A stretch of DNA of 64,000 nucleotides from Azadirachta indica (Eukaryota; Streptophyta; Magnoliopsida; Sapindales; Meliaceae): contig CM040445.1 in NCBI GenBank assembly GCA_022749755.1, positions 248,001 through 312,000 on the forward strand. The letters are read 5' to 3'. Position numbers and translations under genes: made by a program. The notes under the pieces are model-generated. The model worked only from the letters and a program-made list of their open reading frames with translations. It had not been told where the DNA came from and made no database searches. Of this stretch, positions 25,298 to 38,839 are shown in pieces; position 1 is the stretch's first letter, and every line of letters starts with the position of its first letter.

Positions 25298-25705
25298 TTC
25301 TGTTTCCACATTAATTCTTGACGGTTATTTAATCATGTAAATGATAAAACAATCCTGAATGAATACGATGTGCAAGATTAATTCATAGGTTTCACAAGAG
25401 GCTTGATTGGAGATTTCAATGTCAAGAGACAAAAGCCTTCCTTTCTTTTTTCCCTTTTTTATTTCCACCTTAGATGCAGAATCTTTTGAGATATGAAAGA
25501 TCGAAGATTCCGCAGTGCCAATTGCGTTTTTCTATGTTTATCTTATCCTTAGCAGTTGCACCACTCAATTTATGTAGCTGCTTTGCATTTGCCTGTTCTT
25601 GTTTGATCTGATAGGATGGAGAGTGTTGCTTGCCGATGTTGACATCACCCACCCCTCCCTAATCTTTGCAGTTTCGTACTATACATATATACACGCTAAA
25701 TTTTT
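25095..25705. other. Intergenic 3' of the small protein gene (right arm)
   Basis: Contains a poly-T run (~25167-25188) and a TA repeat (~25263-25293), each longer or differently interrupted than its left-arm partner. No gene is seen. Confidence 0.55.
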
Positions 25706-27177
25706 GGAGTTTTAACACGTACCTACCCTTAAATTTGAAATTTTAATATTTAAATAAAAAAAATTTAAAAAGATATACTTACCTCCCCTGAACTGAACTA
25801 TTAGTTAATTATTCAATTTTATTTATATAACTATAATCCCTTTAATTACTTAAAAATAAAGTATAAGAAATTTAATTTGTATATAATCAAAAATAATTTT
25901 AATTTATATTTATTTAAAAATTAAAAATTTAATTTACGATTTTAATAGTTAAATAGAAATTTTAAGAAAAGACACTCTTACCTCTCTTGAACTATCAATT
26001 GACCATGTATTTTCACATACCTTTTCTGAGATTTTAGATTTTAACACTTAAATGAAAGGTTTAAGTAAAAGCACACTTATCTCCCCTGAACCATTGGTTG
26101 ACCATCCAATTTTATTTATATGACTATACTACTCTTAATTGTTTCAAAGTAAAATATATGAAATTCAATTTATATGTAATCAAAAATAATTTTAATTTAT
26201 ATTTATTTAAAAATTAGAAATTTAATTAATGATAATTTAATTTAACAATTTTAATTTATGTGTATTTAATATTTATTGAAATTAAGAATTTAATTAATGA
26301 TAATTTAACTTGATAATTTTAGTTTACATTTATTTAATATTTACTCAAAATAGGAATTTAATTTTTATTCATATATTATATTGATCCAAATCTCAAATCT
26401 TAATATGCAAAGCCGTCATCTTTCTTACTTACCTCTTTTACAAATTTTCTATCAATAAATTATATTTTTTTATTTTACTAAACAATTTAATAGGCTTATC
26501 AATCTTACTCTTCTTATAAAAATACTTTAATACAAAATTTATGTCATACACATTCATATTAAATCGACACTTCAATATCAATCTTATAACTCGTAAAGCA
26601 AATGTAAACTTTTGGGTTTATACAAAAAATTTAATGGAACTAAGCAATAACGAAAAATTAAAAAAAAAAAAAAATCAACATAACTAAATTGCTAATTTTA
26701 AATATTATTAAATAAATTTTTAATTTAAATAAATATTAAATGAATATAAATTATAATTGTCATTAATCAAAATTTGAATTATTTTAATTTTTTGAACATC
26801 AAATAAATTAAAATTGAGTTTCTTAGATTTTATTTTGAAGCAATTAAGGGTATTATAATTATTTTAAGTGAAAATATATGGTCAATTGATAGTGCAAGAG
26901 AGGTAAGTGTGTCTTTTCTTAAAATTTCTATTTAACTATTAAAATCGTAAATTAAATTTTTAATTTTTAAATAAATATAAATTAAAAAAATTATTTTTGA
27001 TTATATACAAATTGAATTTCTTATACTTTACTTTGAAGTGATTAAGGGTATTATAATCATATAAATAAAATTGAATGATCAACTAATAGTTTAGGGGAGG
27101 TAAGTGTATCTTTTTTTAAACTTTTCCTCTAAATGTTAAAATTTCAAATCTCAGGGGAGGTATGTGTTAAAACCCCC
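25706..27177. mobile_element. MITE-like long-TIR element cluster (right arm)
   Basis: Inverted twin of 18110-19576, with the same termini (GGAGTTTTAACACGTACC at the left, GTGTTAAAACCCCC at the right) and the same internal CTTACCTCCCCTGAAC blocks. No transposase frame. Confidence 0.65.
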
Positions 27178-28313
27178 TTTATTTAATTTGTTGGGCCAGT
27201 TTTCTTTCTACTTTGTTTGGTGGGCTCTACTATTTTACATAGACGAAAGCAGCACTAAGATGGCCTGCTTCACATTTCAAAATTACCAAATCGAGTAAGT
27301 TAAGTTTAGGGAATTAAAATATAATAATTTAAATTAAATAAAGATTTGAAGGTAGCTGCAGCGAAGTTTCCTTTGCTTTCTTTGAATCCGTGATTCTAGA
27401 TCTGGACTTCTAGTGCTAGAAGTTTCTGATTTGATGTAGAGGCCTTTTGATTTCAGTTCAAACTTCAAAAATAATTAATAACGACCAACCAATTTCACAT
27501 GACCAACTGCTATTAGCTTTGTCCCTTTTGACCCAGTCCTTATTGCTACTTATCATACCATAATTTGTTTATAACCAGCTACGACGATAACAATGTGGTT
27601 GTCTGTTGAAAGTTATTAAAAGAATGATGACACCAAAGCAAACAAGATAAAGAGAAGAGGTGTAAAATAAAATAAATTTAGTTGGCAAGGACATTAGATA
27701 TTTGCCACAAATGCCTTATGACAGATATCCTAATAAATTTATAATTGAAAGGGATATGAATATCAAAGTTATAATTAAAATTTTAAAAATAAACTCATTA
27801 ACAACTAAATTAAGATGTATTTTGATAATTTTGGTTAATAAAAAAAAAAATTTAAATTATTACTTGGCGGGCAGAAACAATGTTAGCACTGGGACGTCTG
27901 CGATGCTATCTAACTATGAAAATACTTCCAGCTTTAATATATATATCCTTCTTTTTTTTTTTTTTAAAGAAATTAATTTAATTGAATAAAATAATAATAA
28001 AAAGTCATTGCTTAAAATTACCGCTGGATCTGCGAGTGCCACCTCAATCACGTGCTGACCTCACTCATGATTCCAATATTTAAAAAAACAGGAAAATTAA
28101 TTAGGACATCAGAAGATTCCCCAAACGTCGTCGTTTAAGTCTTACCAAACATCCCCAGACAGCAAACCCACCCGCCTCCGCCTTCAAAAGCCCAAAATCA
28201 GAGATTGCGAAAGAACGTGCCAAACAAGACAGTCTTGCGACATCGCACGCAGCTCCCAATATTAGCAAAATAAAAAGCGAAAAGGCGCAACTCAACTCGA
28301 CTTCAAATATTTG

Positions 28314-28358
<45 letters not shown>

Positions 28359-29375
28359 GGTCGTTGCGATAAAGGCTTGGTCGAATCTTTTCCCGTACTC
28401 TTTTGAAGGTCAGAGGAAAAAGAAAAAAAAATAACGACACAATACCACCAACAAAAATTAAAATAATTACCATAACAAAATGAGTCGCGTCGCGTGTTAG
28501 ACCATGACGTTTTACGTGATATACAACTTCTTCGCCGACTCGTCTCTGATCTTTCCGTTATCTTGTTTCATCTCTAACCGCTTCTAGGGTTTGCTTCTCC
28601 TTCGCGTTTAAGGTAACTCTTCATATCCGCCGATTTTTATTTATTATTATTATTATTTCGTGCTCGTGCCAAACTTTTTTTTTCTTTTTTTAAAATTTAA
28701 TATTTGAATTTTTTACGTGCTGCTTTGTTGCTGAGAGTATTTAAGGAAGGTGAATAAGATTTTATAATTCTTCAGTTTTATGTCGTTTGGTTTCTCGATA
28801 GGTGCGAGCAGGATAGCTGTATCTCTTGTTCCATTGCTGGATATTATCTTTTATTTGGCTCTTTTTTTACTTTTAAAAATTTTACGAGGTTTTTGAATTT
28901 GTTCAGTTTTTTGTTGGTAACAAGATTGAATTATCTGTATTAGTTTCTCAGCTGACAAATAAACGAGGTTTTCATTGTCAATTCCATTTTCGTGGTTGTG
29001 AGTGCAGACAAATTTTAAATTTTAATTTCTGTGTTGGTTACAGGGGTTTTATTTAAATTAAAAAAAAATTCAGGGTTATTTAGTTGCTTGATTTCCATCT
29101 TTCCTAAGTGGCATAATAGCTTCAATTGGCAATCGGTTTTGTTTGTAGAAAATTAATTATAATTGGAAACAAGCTCCATTATTTGGTGTCAACAACAATT
29201 TAGCTTAATCTAGATTTTGTTGTTACCATTTTAATAGTTTAGCGCTATCTTGTGCTAAGAACATCATCTAATGTGAGAACTGTGAAGTCTTTTTCTGAGC
29301 TCTTTCTACCTCCAAATTGACATTGAAGCGTGGTGTGATGTTTTAACTTGTTTGATTGTTTTCTAGTGCAGAGCC
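27178..29375. other. Intergenic, promoter and leader intron of the coiled-coil gene (right arm)
   Basis: No separate gene is seen. A leader exon ends near 28612 (AAG|GTAACT), and a TTCTAG acceptor lies at ~29366, ten bases before the ATG, indicating a 5' UTR intron of about 750 bases. The GA tract lies just upstream of the leader. Confidence 0.55.
28315..28358. repeat. (GA)n microsatellite (right arm)
   Basis: GA repeat mirroring 16929-16966. The adjacent sequence is AAATATTT here but AAAAATTTTT in the left arm. Confidence 0.8.
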
Positions 29376-32171
29376 ATGCCAACTTTTACTGCTATAGCGT
29401 TTGATAGGCTGATAGAACCTAGAGATTCCAAATCTGTTGACATGCCAGTTCCCAATTCAAAACCTCTTCGTAAATTAAAACCTACTCCTACTCCTAATTC
29501 AAAGCTGGAGAGAGAGAAATAGTACTTCAGCAGTCAGAGACAAGAAAACTGAGAGGAAAGTTAGTTGCCCTCAGATAACGCCAGCGCTCTACACCACTCC
29601 AGAGACCACCCCACTTCCTGATTCGCCATCTTCATTCCCTCCTTCACCTTATATCATCAATCATAAGCGGCGTGGGCCACGACTTTTGAAGAGTTCCTCT
29701 CAGGATGATGTGGTCACTCGCAAAAAAGAAACAGATGAAGGAAAGGTTGATGGCAATGCTACAAAAGATGCAGAAACAAATGGTGTTGATACAACTGAGG
29801 GTGATTCTGTTACTGTTACTAGTCCTGACCCCATTAAAGAGGAGCGTGAGAGAGAGACATAACCAAAAGTCCTGTTGCAAAGGAGTGTGTCAATGGTTTG
29901 CATGATCACTCTATGGGAAAGGAGCATCTGAATGGTGTTTCTAGTGATGATCTTGATGCCAGTAATGGGGAATCTGAGGGCACTAATAGGGGACTTGGAA
30001 CCCCCAATATCAGCAATGGTGTAGCCCGGAAAAAAGATGCATTGAAGTTTGTTGCACCATATCCAGAGAGAGATAGTGAGTGTGAAGATTTCTATGATCC
30101 ACAGGACACAATGAGTCACACAAGTAACACAGATGGAGAAGATATTACTGGGCCAGAAAGCTCTGCGAAGGTTGCTACACCAATGGGAGAGTTTTATGAT
30201 GCTTGGGAAGGTATATCTTTTTCTTTTGGGTGTATATGATTGCACATATAATTTTGCTTTCTAAAGCTCTGGACAATTTTGTAATTTTTTTTCTGTTGTA
30301 TTATTACATCTTTTCTTATGCTACAATTTACTGCCATTATTACATTTTAATTTAATATTCGGGTACATCATGATTGGTGACTAGAATAATTTGATTCAAC
30401 AAATGATATTCGGTATCACAGTGCTGGTGGTAATATTTGTTGTGACAAGAACTTGGCTAGTTCTGTACATCATTAAGACGTATTATTAGGGAAAAATTTG
30501 ACTACAGAGTTCTTAACATAATTTGATAGTTGGACTATATTGCTGTATTGACATGCTTGCATTACTTCAGAATTATCCTCTGAGGGTGGGATGCAGTTAT
30601 CTCCTTCTGATATTGAGTCCGAACTGCGTGAAATAAGATCGAGTCTACTGATGGAGATAGAGAAGCGGGAGCAAGCAGAAGAATCTCTGAATGATATGCA
30701 AAATCAATGGCAGAGGATTAGGCAACAGTTAGCTCAGGTTGGATTGACACTGCCTGCAGATCCTACTGCAGTAGCAGAGGGCGAACAGCCAAATATTGAT
30801 CCTGCAGAAGAGATTTGCCGTCAATTATATCTTGCAAGATTTGTATCAGAATCTGTTGGGAGGGGCATTGCAAAGGCTGAGATGGAGGCACAAATGGAAG
30901 CTCAAATTGAAACAAAGAATTTTGAGATTGCGCGATTGTGGGATCGGCTTCATTATTACGAGGCTATGAATCGAGAAATGTCTCAGAGGAACCAGGAAGC
31001 TATAGGTGAGAATGTTTTGCCTTTGATAACATTTTTATCTGCCCAACTAGCTCTTGAATTATTTTTAAGATTGCTGGGACATACCTTTTTTGGTGTCATT
31101 TTTTGACTTAGATTGCTTTCTTGCCTCATCTTCGTTTGTCATTTGTGAACATGAAAAAATGGGGAAGATCTGCTGTTGTTTTGTTTTTCATCTTATGTTA
31201 CATTTCTTGTGATCTCTGAAATGGCTTTCATAATGCTTGACACTGAGTGTTTTTATTCCTTAATAAGTCCACTCTTGATTTGCTGAAGCAATGAGATCAA
31301 GAAAAGCTTTCATGTGCAAAGAATAAGCAATTGAATGGTTAAGGGCATCAAATGCCTTGGGGTTTTAGTAATTCTTATTTAGTAGAAGTCCATAAATAGC
31401 TGGTGATACTTATAAAAAAGAAAAATAGAATAAAAATAAAATTCCAAATAACTAGCTGCTTCACTAGATAGAAAAAGTCAGATATGAGAAGGTAGAACTT
31501 TTGTTCCTGTTCTTTTTCCTTTTATGTTGCTCATTTTGGGTTAAACAAGAGGCCTTGTAGCGCACATTTTAAGCCTCGTATGCAACAAGGATTTGTAACC
31601 GACACTGAAAGGGTCTTCCAAGCTCTCTGGGGCATTAGTTTTAGTGTTCTTGGAATTATTCACTTTTGAAATCATCATTTCCTAGCTTGGATTATACACC
31701 ATTTGTGCTGGTATGATATTGAAATTTTAGACTGCCACATTCAGAATAATCTAAGAGCACTTATAAAGTATATTGAAGGTGGGTATTGTTTCAAACGGGA
31801 ACAATTTAGATTAAAAAAATGAATGAGTTAAATCATGTGTTCATTACTGCTTGTAAGCATATCACATTTCTACCCATAGTTTACACCTCTCTGTCTCTCT
31901 TGGATGAATACCATCAAACAGACAATTGTTTTGCTGGATTTATTTTCAGATCTTCCTCTTCTAATTTTTCTCTCTAATATTTGTCTGTGTAGAGATGGCG
32001 CGGCGTAATAGGCACATGAGGAAAAGAAGGCAGAGGTGGGTTTGGGGCTCAATTGCTGCTGCAATCACCCTTGGCACTGCAGCCTTAGCATGGTCGTATC
32101 TACCAACAGGAAAAGGATCGACTACTGGTGGTTCTCAAGCACCTGAGCATGATGATACAACTAAACAATGA
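29376..32171 (+). CDS. Coiled-coil protein with C-terminal membrane anchor, right-arm copy (two frameshifts)
   Basis: Exons 29376-30210, 30571-31005 and 31993-32171. Two small insertions in GA-rich sequence break exon 1: one base near 29517 (GGAGAGAGAGAAAT for GGAGAGGAGAAAT) and two near 29855 (GAGAGAGAGACAT for GAGAGAGACAT). The GTPNISNGVARKK segment is intact here and broken in the left arm. Splice sites of intron 2 are canonical (ATAG|GTGAGA). Taking the majority-sensible frame from both arms gives one continuous 481-codon reading frame. Confidence 0.8.
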
Positions 32172-33536
32172 ATTGAAAATTGAAATATGATGTGATGTCA
32201 TGGAGGTAGAGAGAATAAAAAAGCTTGTATGCTACCTTGTCAATAGCATCCCTTGCTTTTATCAGTTGCAATTTCCAGCTTGCAGAGGATGTATAGTACT
32301 GACAAAATAATTTGAGTATTTCGAGTTGTGCCCTTTCATGGCTAACCGGCAGGTATTGAATTTTGAGTTGAATCAGCCCATGTTATCAAATTAATATTTA
32401 CTTAGTTGTATGAGCAGTAAAGGCTGCACATGCTCATTCGTGTGCACAAATATGAAGCCTGTTATTGTTTGTTCGTAAGTGCCTATCTATTCTAGCTTTG
32501 ACTAAAAGAGGGCAACCAAGTTTTGGTTTGTGCAAGTCTCCTATGCAACTGAACACTAACTACCTAATGGAGTTGAAAAAAGTGGTTTATACGTGGTATA
32601 TCTATATTTTGTTCTAAGAGGTGTATGCAAGCAGGATCTCAACTGCAGTGTGTGGTGCTTGGTAAGAAGATTAGATTGTATTGTGGCTTTACATAAAACA
32701 TTTGAATTTTGTTTTCGTTCAAGTCTGCAACAAAAATGTATGTTTTATTAAGCTTTAACACAATATAGGACCCACATTTTTTTGCTCTGTTGCACTGGGA
32801 TTATTATGAAACAAGTTACACTCAGAGCTGCCCTAATGCTGTTTTTGCAATAACTTGAAGGAAGCTGACTCCGAAGTATGTTTTGTGATATTTTTACTGG
32901 AAAACAACTGGGAGGCTTGTTACTGTATTCAATTTTATTTTCTATTAATTGTTTCAAATGCCATAATGGGGCATCAAAGTTGATTGTATAAATTTAACTG
33001 CACGCCAGGATCACTGGCAGTGAAGACCATTGCGAGTAAGGATGCTCTGCCTATTGAGTTCTAGACCGAGCAAGGCACACGAAATTTGAATTTCAAGTTT
33101 TCTACCCGGAATTGAAGTTATATCTTGACGAAAGCCTTCATGTTTTTTTTTTTAATTGTGAAAGAGCTCAAATATAATGTCGTCTTTGATATCTAATCTA
33201 TCTCTAGAACACCTGTATCTTTCAGAAACCGGATTTTAAAAAGGTTTTTGTAGTTTTGTGCAATAGTACTGTAATTGCATAGTTTTTAACAATCACGCTC
33301 ACATATTGTAAGAACTGCGCTGCGAAACCCGATTAGGAAGTTCGAAGGAATTACCGAACCGCAGTAATCTCGCGAGTCCGTTATGTTTCTAGAAACGTCG
33401 TAGTTCGGATAAAGTAAAACAGTAGGTTAAAACGACAGCGTACTAAATAAATTTTATCCATCAGCAACGCAACCGATAGCACTTATGAGCAGACAAACGA
33501 AACGAACATGAGCGACGTCGAAGCAAAGCTCCGATA
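32172..33536. other. Intergenic between coiled-coil gene and ERA (right arm)
   Basis: Twin of 11746-13109; contains two of the rare inter-arm differences (substitution at 32795; TCTATCTCT versus TCTTCTCT near 33200). No gene is seen. Confidence 0.6.
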
Positions 33537-36500
33537 ATGGAGCCGACTCTTCACATTTCCTGTTCTGTTCACAGCATCTTTCCTTATTACGTTACAATCT
33601 CGTCCCGACAAACTCAATTTCGGTTCCAAGGCAGAAGAAGTTTTATTTGTAGAAGCAGTAACCACTCGAACCTTTTATTGTGTGAAAAAGAACGACGACA
33701 AGGGCAAGAGCTTTGGAGCAGACAGCTAGAACTTGACTCAGATGATAACGATGAAGAAGAAGAAGTGTCTGGTGAAGATTATGAGTCGTCGTTTCTGTCC
33801 CTCAGCGAGAAACCAGACAGGAACATGGCCATGCTTGACGACTACGAGATTGAAGAGCTTGGCTACTCCTCTCAGCCTGACCACAAAAGTGGTTAGTTAC
33901 TTTTCTTTTGATATTTGTAAAGAATGCTCCCTCTCACCTTTCGCTATTAATGTAGTAGTTGTCTTCTCGATTGCAGGATATGTGGCCGTACTTGGCAAGC
34001 CGAATGTGGGAAAGAGTACTCTTGCAAACCAAATGATAGGTCAAAAGCTTTCAATAGTTACAAATAAGCCTCAAACTACAAGGCACCGAATTCTTGGTAT
34101 ATGTTCTGGTCCAGAGTATCAGGTTTGATTATGGTTAACAATCAATAACCTTAAACTTGATTATTGTGACATATTCCTATCAGATGACAGAATGAGGCTG
34201 GAAGCACAAAATGTTATTCTGTCTGCATAGCACTACTATTATTCTGATGGGTTTCATTTTAGTCATGTTAGATAATGTAACTAATGTTGGATATTATGGT
34301 ATTTGTGTTTCAAAATGCATTATAGCTAATTGATTGACCTCTATAATATACATTAAATATTGTACCCAATTATGTCATTGTTCTTTTTGACCCTCTTTGT
34401 TGGTTACCAACCATGGTTTAGTGGTTGACTTTATGATACTGTCAATTTTTAATTTAATTGTGGCAAGATTTATCTTATACTAGAAAAATAAACACCAACA
34501 CTTTTGGAAGGTGATTTAATAGTCTCACAATATACATTCCCTACCTGTCATCTGAGATATTAACTTACAAGATGTTAGTATTTTGTTGAAGTGCATCTTT
34601 ACAAAACTAAGCCAGTGAATAATGGACATTGGATGGTCATACACTGGATTTGCACCAGGATGTAATCCTAGTGGGATGGAATCTATACTTAAAGTAGACA
34701 TTGTCCTAACAAATTGAGAGCATTATGATTCAAGCATCATATTAAATTTTTATGACAATGTTTAGGATATATCCTCATCAAATTCAAACATAGGCATTTT
34801 TTTGAATTCTTCTCAATGCATACATGATTTGAGAAATGCTGATCTTGAATTTGTTGTCTTGTTATGTATAGGGTAGAAAACATGATAGTTTTAAAAACAA
34901 AATGTGGGTAGGCGGGAAACAAAATGGCGTATGTTTCAATGTTTGCATTTAAGCTTTTATTAATTATGTTGCCTGAATATTTATTGGATATGTTGCTTGT
35001 GCAACTTAGAGTAATGGATTTGATTAATTGAATTGTTTTTTCCTGTTAAAAGCACATGATCTTGAAACATATTTATATGATGTAGTGCATAGTGGTAAGC
35101 CATTATGCTTATGCTTATATTATAAAATTGCATCATATTTCTGAATTCCAGCCCTCATATGAACAAATGGTAGTTGTATTTGATTTTATATGCTTGTATG
35201 ATTAATGATCAGCATCCATTAATTATCTTCAGTTGTTGCTTCAATGTTGCTGTCTTACTATGATGTACAAATTTGTTAAATTACGTATGTAATGAATTAT
35301 GCAAATATCATTAGTAACTGTTAAAATGTCAAATTAGAAAACATGTTAATTGTAGAGAATTGAGTATGAGTAGTTAGTCCTTTGACTTGCTCAAAGAGAC
35401 ATTAGTTCGTAGAAATTTTATATTTAACCAAGTTCCTCTTATACATGATTCTAGTTGTTGGTTCATAGTTGTCCAATGATTGATTCATAACTTGAAAGGC
35501 ATCAGTACATATATACTGGATTCTAAAATGTTACCCAGTAATTATTTTGTGTAGTATGAAATAGAAGGAGATTGTTGGATATTTTGTATACTTGGATTTC
35601 AAAATATCTTATATCATAATTGATTCACCGTTATAATATATGTTAAATTTTGTAATCAAATATGATCATTATTCTTTTATTGTCTTTGCTGGTTATAAAC
35701 CTTGATTTAATGGTTAACTTTATGATACTATTAGTCTGTAATTTATTGGTGGCATAATATCTTATGCTATAGAAAGGGGCCACCAACACTTTTAGAAGGT
35801 CAATTGAGAGAAATCTTATAATGTACACTTCCTTGTTGTTACCAGAGATATTACCTTACTAGTTATTCTAGACTTTTGTATTGGGAGTACACCTTTACAA
35901 AACTAACCCAGAGGTTAGGTCGCTCTACAACCGATTCGCACCAAGAGATAGTTCTAGAGGATGGAATCAACTTTTTAGGACACTGCTATCTTGTATGCAT
36001 TGCCTTAACAAATGGTGAATGTGAAGATTCAGGCATCCATCACATCAAAATTTTCTAACTAATGGCAATATTAGTACAATATGTTAAGCTTTGTTCATCG
36101 GTAATGGATATTGTATAGCTCATTTAATCGTAGACCAAGTCAATCTTATAAGTGATGCTGCTCCAGTTTTTAACTTCTCTTCTCTATCTCCATTCCTTTT
36201 GCTCTGCCTGGAGGTGTTCCACTCTTCTTACAATTATGTAACTGTTTAAAATAATTAATTTGACTAAAGTGTTGCTTGCAGATGATACTTTATGATACTC
36301 CTGGTGTTATTGAGAAGAAAATGCACAAGTTGGACTCAATGATGATGAGGAATGTTCGCAGTGCTGCGATTAATGCAGACTGTGTTATAGTTCTTGTTGA
36401 TGCATGCAAAGCTCCTGAAAAAGTATACTTCCTTCTATTTCACTTTATGGCAATATTTTGTTTCCTTCTTCTTAATTCATTTCAACTTTTGTAGATTGAC

Positions 36501-38839
36501 AAAGTTTTGGAAGAAGGTGTGGTGTGGGAGACCTCAGAGATAAGTTGCCAATTTTGCTGGTATTGAATAAGAAGGATTTGATCAAGCCAGGTGAAATTGC
36601 AAAAAAGCTTGAGGTCAGAACTCATCATTGATTTACATTTTAGCATGTAAAAAATTGAATACAGTACTTCTGCTGAGAGAGTTGTGTTTTCTTATTATTA
36701 TTGATAAAAGAGGTTGCTAATTTGATAATCCAGCCATTCTGATAACATTCCATTTATGTTTCTTACATTTCCTTCTTCTTTGAATCTTTGCTTTCTAACG
36801 AGATATCACATTCCTTGCAGTGGTATGAGAAATTTACAGATGTTGACGAAGTTATACCTGTGAGTGCAAAATATGGTCATGGAGTGGAAGATGTCAAGGA
36901 TTGGATATTATCAAAACTTCCTGTTGGGCCAGCTTATTATCCAAAGGTATGATTAAACCTAAGAATCAAGGTTCCTGTTTCTTGTACCAAGATTCCTGTT
37001 TCTTGTACCAAGATTCCTGTTTCTTGTTGTCTTTGTGATTTCTATTTCCTCCTAAAAGAAATGAGCATTGCTGGTCTTTCACAGCAATTTTGGCTATGAC
37101 TCTTAACCTTTTAGATGGCCGCAACCCAATGTTTGAAATTAGTTGCACAATTTAGAGACAACATGATGGATGTCTGAAATCCATGTTTGGAGATTTTCCC
37201 AGTGGAAAAATGTAAAAGAAGTGATAATCATACCTGGATTCATTTCCTGGGGTTCCATTTGTGAAGCTGTTTAAATTGTTGCCTTTGTAGTGCCAAATTA
37301 GATCTATTGGCATTCTTGGATAGCTACAGATGTTATAGGTAGATTTTGCCTGGTATGGCTCATAATAGTACACTGTGTGGAACAAATTAAGGGGTTGGCT
37401 ATCCATCAGCATGGGTTCAGCTTCCTTTCCCTTTCTGGTATAGGAAGATCTAGTTTTGGTAAGTCCTGAGGGTTGGGTGCCTTGGCCTATCTATGAGTGC
37501 ATTTTGATCATTTCCTGTTATTTTTGTTACTGCAAGAGATTGGCTGCTTCCTGAATGTAAATCCTTTACCTTGGCATATTTATGAGTTTCAGGATATTGT
37601 TAGTGAGCACCCAGAAAGGTTCTTTGTAGGTGAGATTATTAGAGAAAAGATCTTTATGCAATACCGTGATGAAGTCCCTTATGCATGTCAGGTATGTATC
37701 AATTTGCACTAATAGATTTTAAATTCCTTTTAAACTTTTGGGATGTGTACTTGACAATTTTGGTTTTTTGATATCTGAATCCTGCAGGTTAATGTCGTGA
37801 GTTACAAAACTCGGCCAACTGCCAAAGATTTTATACAAGTGGAGATTGTTGTAGAGAAAAACACACAAAAGATAATACTCATTGGAAAAGTAAGTGAGTC
37901 CTGTAATTGGTTGTTTTTGCATAATTCCTCAGTGTATGATTGTTTTGAAGACCTTAGAGTCAGCAAGGCCCCTAATATGGTGATGGGTTGAAATAGGGGC
38001 CTTGGCTTGTACAGGGAGTAGAGCTGCTGTTGCTAAGAGGCAGGACAAAAATGAGGGTAGCAAGAGGAGGCATTAACATGTGAAGGAGAACATATTTTGG
38101 GCCCGTCAGAGATCTTGTTTCAATTCTGCTAAAATTTGGCAAATAATGGTTCTACAAAAGTTATCAGCATGCATAATCCTGCAGCATATTGATTGCTGCA
38201 GATGAAATTCACGTGTTATTTGTCTTTCAACCACCACCCCCTGGCCCCAAAGCTTCATTTAGGACATGGACTTGCTCATCAAAGTTCCATGTCCAAGATT
38301 TAATCTCCACATACATATTAAGAGGTGGACACTAGCACAGCATTTGATGTGGTTTCTCTGACTTTTTGAGTGTTCATAAAACTTGTAGGGAGGGAAGGCT
38401 CTAAAACTACTTGCAACAGCTGCTCGACTTGACATTGAAGATTTCTTACAGAAGAAAGTCTACCTTGAGGTGCCAACTTGAACTGTAATCCTTTTGTAAT
38501 AATTGCAATAATAACTGATGATGATGATGATGATGATGATGATAATAACAACAACAACAACAACAACAATAATAATAATAATCTGTGTCGTTTTATCTGA
38601 TGATGAATTATCTGGCTTTGAACTCAGTTGGTACATTTTCATTATCAGCATCTTCAGTTATGCTGATGCATTAAGTTCATGCAACTGCATCAGAGAATAT
38701 TTCTTGTCTCTGAGGTTGGAAAATATTCAGCTTAACTCTTTTTATGGAACAGATTGAAGTAAAAGTAAAAGAGAATTGGCGGCAGGACGAAGGACTTTTG
38801 AAGCATTATGGTTATGGGGGACAGATTCGAGCATTATGA
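33537..38839 (+). CDS. ERA: ERA-like GTPase, chloroplastic, right-arm copy (5-bp duplication in exon 4)
   Basis: Exons 33537-33891, 33977-34122, 36282-36422, 36495-36613, 36821-36946, 37593-37691, 37788-37889, 38389-38469 and 38753-38839. Corrected length is 416 aa. All splice phases fit. G-domain motifs: G1 GKPNVGKST at ~125-133, Thr of KPQTTRHR as G2, G3 DTPG at ~172-175, G4 NKKD at ~237-240 and G5 SAK at ~267-269. A C-terminal KH domain follows, ending [17 protein letters not shown]. Exon 1 is intact here. Exon 4 contains GGTGTGGTGTGGG where the left arm has GGTGTGGG, a 5-base duplication that shifts the frame before NKKD. Intron 2 is ~2.2 kb and contains two LTR-like repeats. Confidence 0.92.
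34285..34739. repeat. LTR-like repeat in ERA intron 2 (right arm, twin of 10539-10995)
   Basis: Begins TGTTGGATATTATGG and ends TTCAAGCATCA, fitting TG...CA termini. Differs from its twin by a 2-base indel (CCAACACTTTTGG versus CCAACACACTTTTGG). Confidence 0.55.
35573..36042. repeat. LTR-like repeat in ERA intron 2 (right arm, twin of 9235-9703)
   Basis: Begins TGTTGGATATTTTG and ends GGCATCCATCA, in direct orientation to 34285-34739 and diverged from it. Confidence 0.55.
36968..37027. repeat. 21-bp tandem repeat, ~3 copies (right arm)
   Basis: Complement of the left-arm repeat at 8258-8316; the same three copies are kept. Confidence 0.85.
38514..38582. repeat. Compound trinucleotide microsatellite (right arm)
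   Basis: GAT, AAC and AAT runs in the last ERA intron, twin of 6705-6771. Confidence 0.9.
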
